From contig NZ_BLJE01000001.1 of NCBI RefSeq assembly GCF_009811795.1, positions 434,001 to 498,000 of the forward strand: DNA of 64,000 bases, read 5' to 3'. This DNA is from Litoreibacter roseus (GTDB lineage Bacteria; Pseudomonadota; Alphaproteobacteria; Rhodobacterales; Rhodobacteraceae). Of the stretch, positions 63,259-64,000 are shown one piece after another (position 1 is the stretch's first letter; every line of letters begins with the position of its first letter). Below the pieces are notes generated by a model. That model was given only the letters and a program-made list of their open reading frames with translations. It did no database searches and had not been told where the DNA came from. The translations under genes were made by a program, and so were the position numbers.

Positions 63259-64000
63259 TCAATCGCGGACCCCGGAAAAGCGCGCCTGCCATGTTTCGCG
63301 ATCCTCGTCACTGATTTTCGCAAACAGCACATCGGGCACGGCGAACTCATGTCCTGCGGGCAAGGCCTCCAAAGCGGCTGCAACGTCGGTTGGCCATTCC
63401 ATGTCCAGTGTATTTATGGCTGACAACATTTTTGCAGATGCGGTCGGGATGAAGGGCGCGGACAGGACGGCGTAGAAGCGGATCAGGTTCAGCGACAACC
63501 GGATTTGCGCGGCGGCGGTGTCTGGATCTTCCTTGAAGACCGCCCAAGGTGCGGCGGCCTGCAAGTATTCATTCCCCGCCACCCAGATTGCCCGTAGCGC
63601 CGTCGATGCCTTACGCACCTCCATACGGTCCATGCAGTCTTGGTAGGTCTTCAGTCCTTGGGTCAATGTGTCGATCAGCGCAGTTTCGGCCGGGCCATAA
63701 GTGCCGCCCTCGGGCACGACCTCCCCGAACTTGGAACGGCAGAATTTCGTGACGCGGCTGACAAAGTTGCCGAGGACATCGGCCAGATCTTTGTTCACCG
63801 AGGTTTGAAAGTTCTCCCACGTGAACTCGCTGTCAGAATTCTCAGGCGCGTGGCTCAGCAGCCACCAGCGCCAATAGTCCGCTGGCAGGATGTCCAACGC
63901 CTGATCCATAAAGATACCGCGCCCTTGAGAGGTCGAGAACTGCCCGCCATCGTAGTTCAGATAGTTGAACGACTTGATGTAATCCACCAGCTTCCAGGGT
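63259..64000 (-). CDS. metG: Methionine--tRNA ligase, C-terminal part (5' end outside window)
   Basis: The last 247 or so residues of MetG. The signature [12 protein letters not shown] corresponds to the KMSKS loop (FSTS variant known in MetG1-type enzymes), followed by [21 protein letters not shown] and the anticodon-binding helical domain with [18 protein letters not shown]. The frame stays open to the window edge ([11 protein letters not shown]), so the gene is truncated only by the window. Confidence 0.93.
   Translation of the reverse strand, partial: PWKLVDYIKSFNYLNYDGGQFSTSQGRGIFMDQALDILPADYWRWWLLSHAPENSDSEFTWENFQTSVNKDLADVLGNFVSRVTKFCRSKFGEVVPEGGTYGPAETALIDTLTQGLKTYQDCMDRMEVRKASTALRAIWVAGNEYLQAAAPWAVFKEDPDTAAAQIRLSLNLIRFYAVLSAPFIPTASAKMLSAINTLDMEWPTDVAAALEALPAGHEFAVPDVLFAKISDEDRETWQARFSGVRD

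Noticed and set aside
1-64000. CRISPR arrays, rRNA genes, insertion sequences
   Set aside because: No regularly spaced repeats of CRISPR length, no rRNA sequence and no transposase were seen in any frame.

Overview
The window looks like a chromosome segment of a marine alphaproteobacterium of the Rhodobacterales (Roseobacter-type). The grounds are the high GC content, the family content (DUF1489, DUF2497/PopZ-like, the Rhodobacterales-type 104-aa protein at 62.1 kb, an alphaproteobacterial-style HisRS, class II ribonucleotide reductase, a Mat-type malonate TRAP operon, BtaB-like lipid methyltransferase) and dense operons with 4-nt start/stop overlaps. All functional calls come from reading the translated sequence; no database search was run.

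Layout. 0.1-9.5 kb: one minus-strand purine operon, xdhA-xdhB-xdhC followed by a BMP-type nucleoside/purine ABC importer, closed by a terminator. 9.7-18.6 kb: mixed single genes (GH5 glycosidase, dnaE, sorbosone-dehydrogenase-like protein, phytanoyl-CoA dioxygenase family with a divergent AraC regulator, HAD hydrolase, slyX). 18.7-22.9 kb: overlapping chain hisS-hisZ-hisG-panC, preceded by an 11-bp-periodic repeat. 23.3-26.1 kb: DUF1489 and nrdJ. 26.3-30.1 kb: a possible leader peptide and two unusual Rieske-fusion enzymes (Rieske + glutamate-synthase-like; Rieske + ThDP enzyme). 30.1-33.6 kb: a GbsR-type regulator and a DUF4166/DCC/saccharopine-reductase-like operon, each with a matching palindromic operator. 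33.6-39.5 kb: sulfatase, btaB with a decayed btaA, a methyltransferase, a LysR regulator and a DUF1513 protein. 39.6-42.1 kb: rimB-like, rimK and an AstE/AspA-family gene. 42.1-48.6 kb: malonate uptake and activation (matR, matPQM TRAP, matA, matB).

49.1-54.9 kb: a compact, AT-richer island of about 5.7 kb inserted in tRNA-Cys. It is bounded by a perfect 54-bp repeat of the tRNA 3' half and carries a tyrosine integrase, a nuclease-like protein and a retron: a reverse transcriptase with a C-terminal TOPRIM domain preceded by a recognisable msr-msd RNA (12-bp a1/a2 inverted repeat, three hairpins, promoter). I regard this and the Rieske-fusion pair as the most interesting items.

55.0-64.0 kb: core genes again: isoaspartate methyltransferase-like, TolC, PopZ-like, cobQ, a membrane protein, rhomboid protease, GFA-family protein, efp, a small conserved protein, tRNA-Leu, a TPR protein and the 3' part of metG, which runs off the window.
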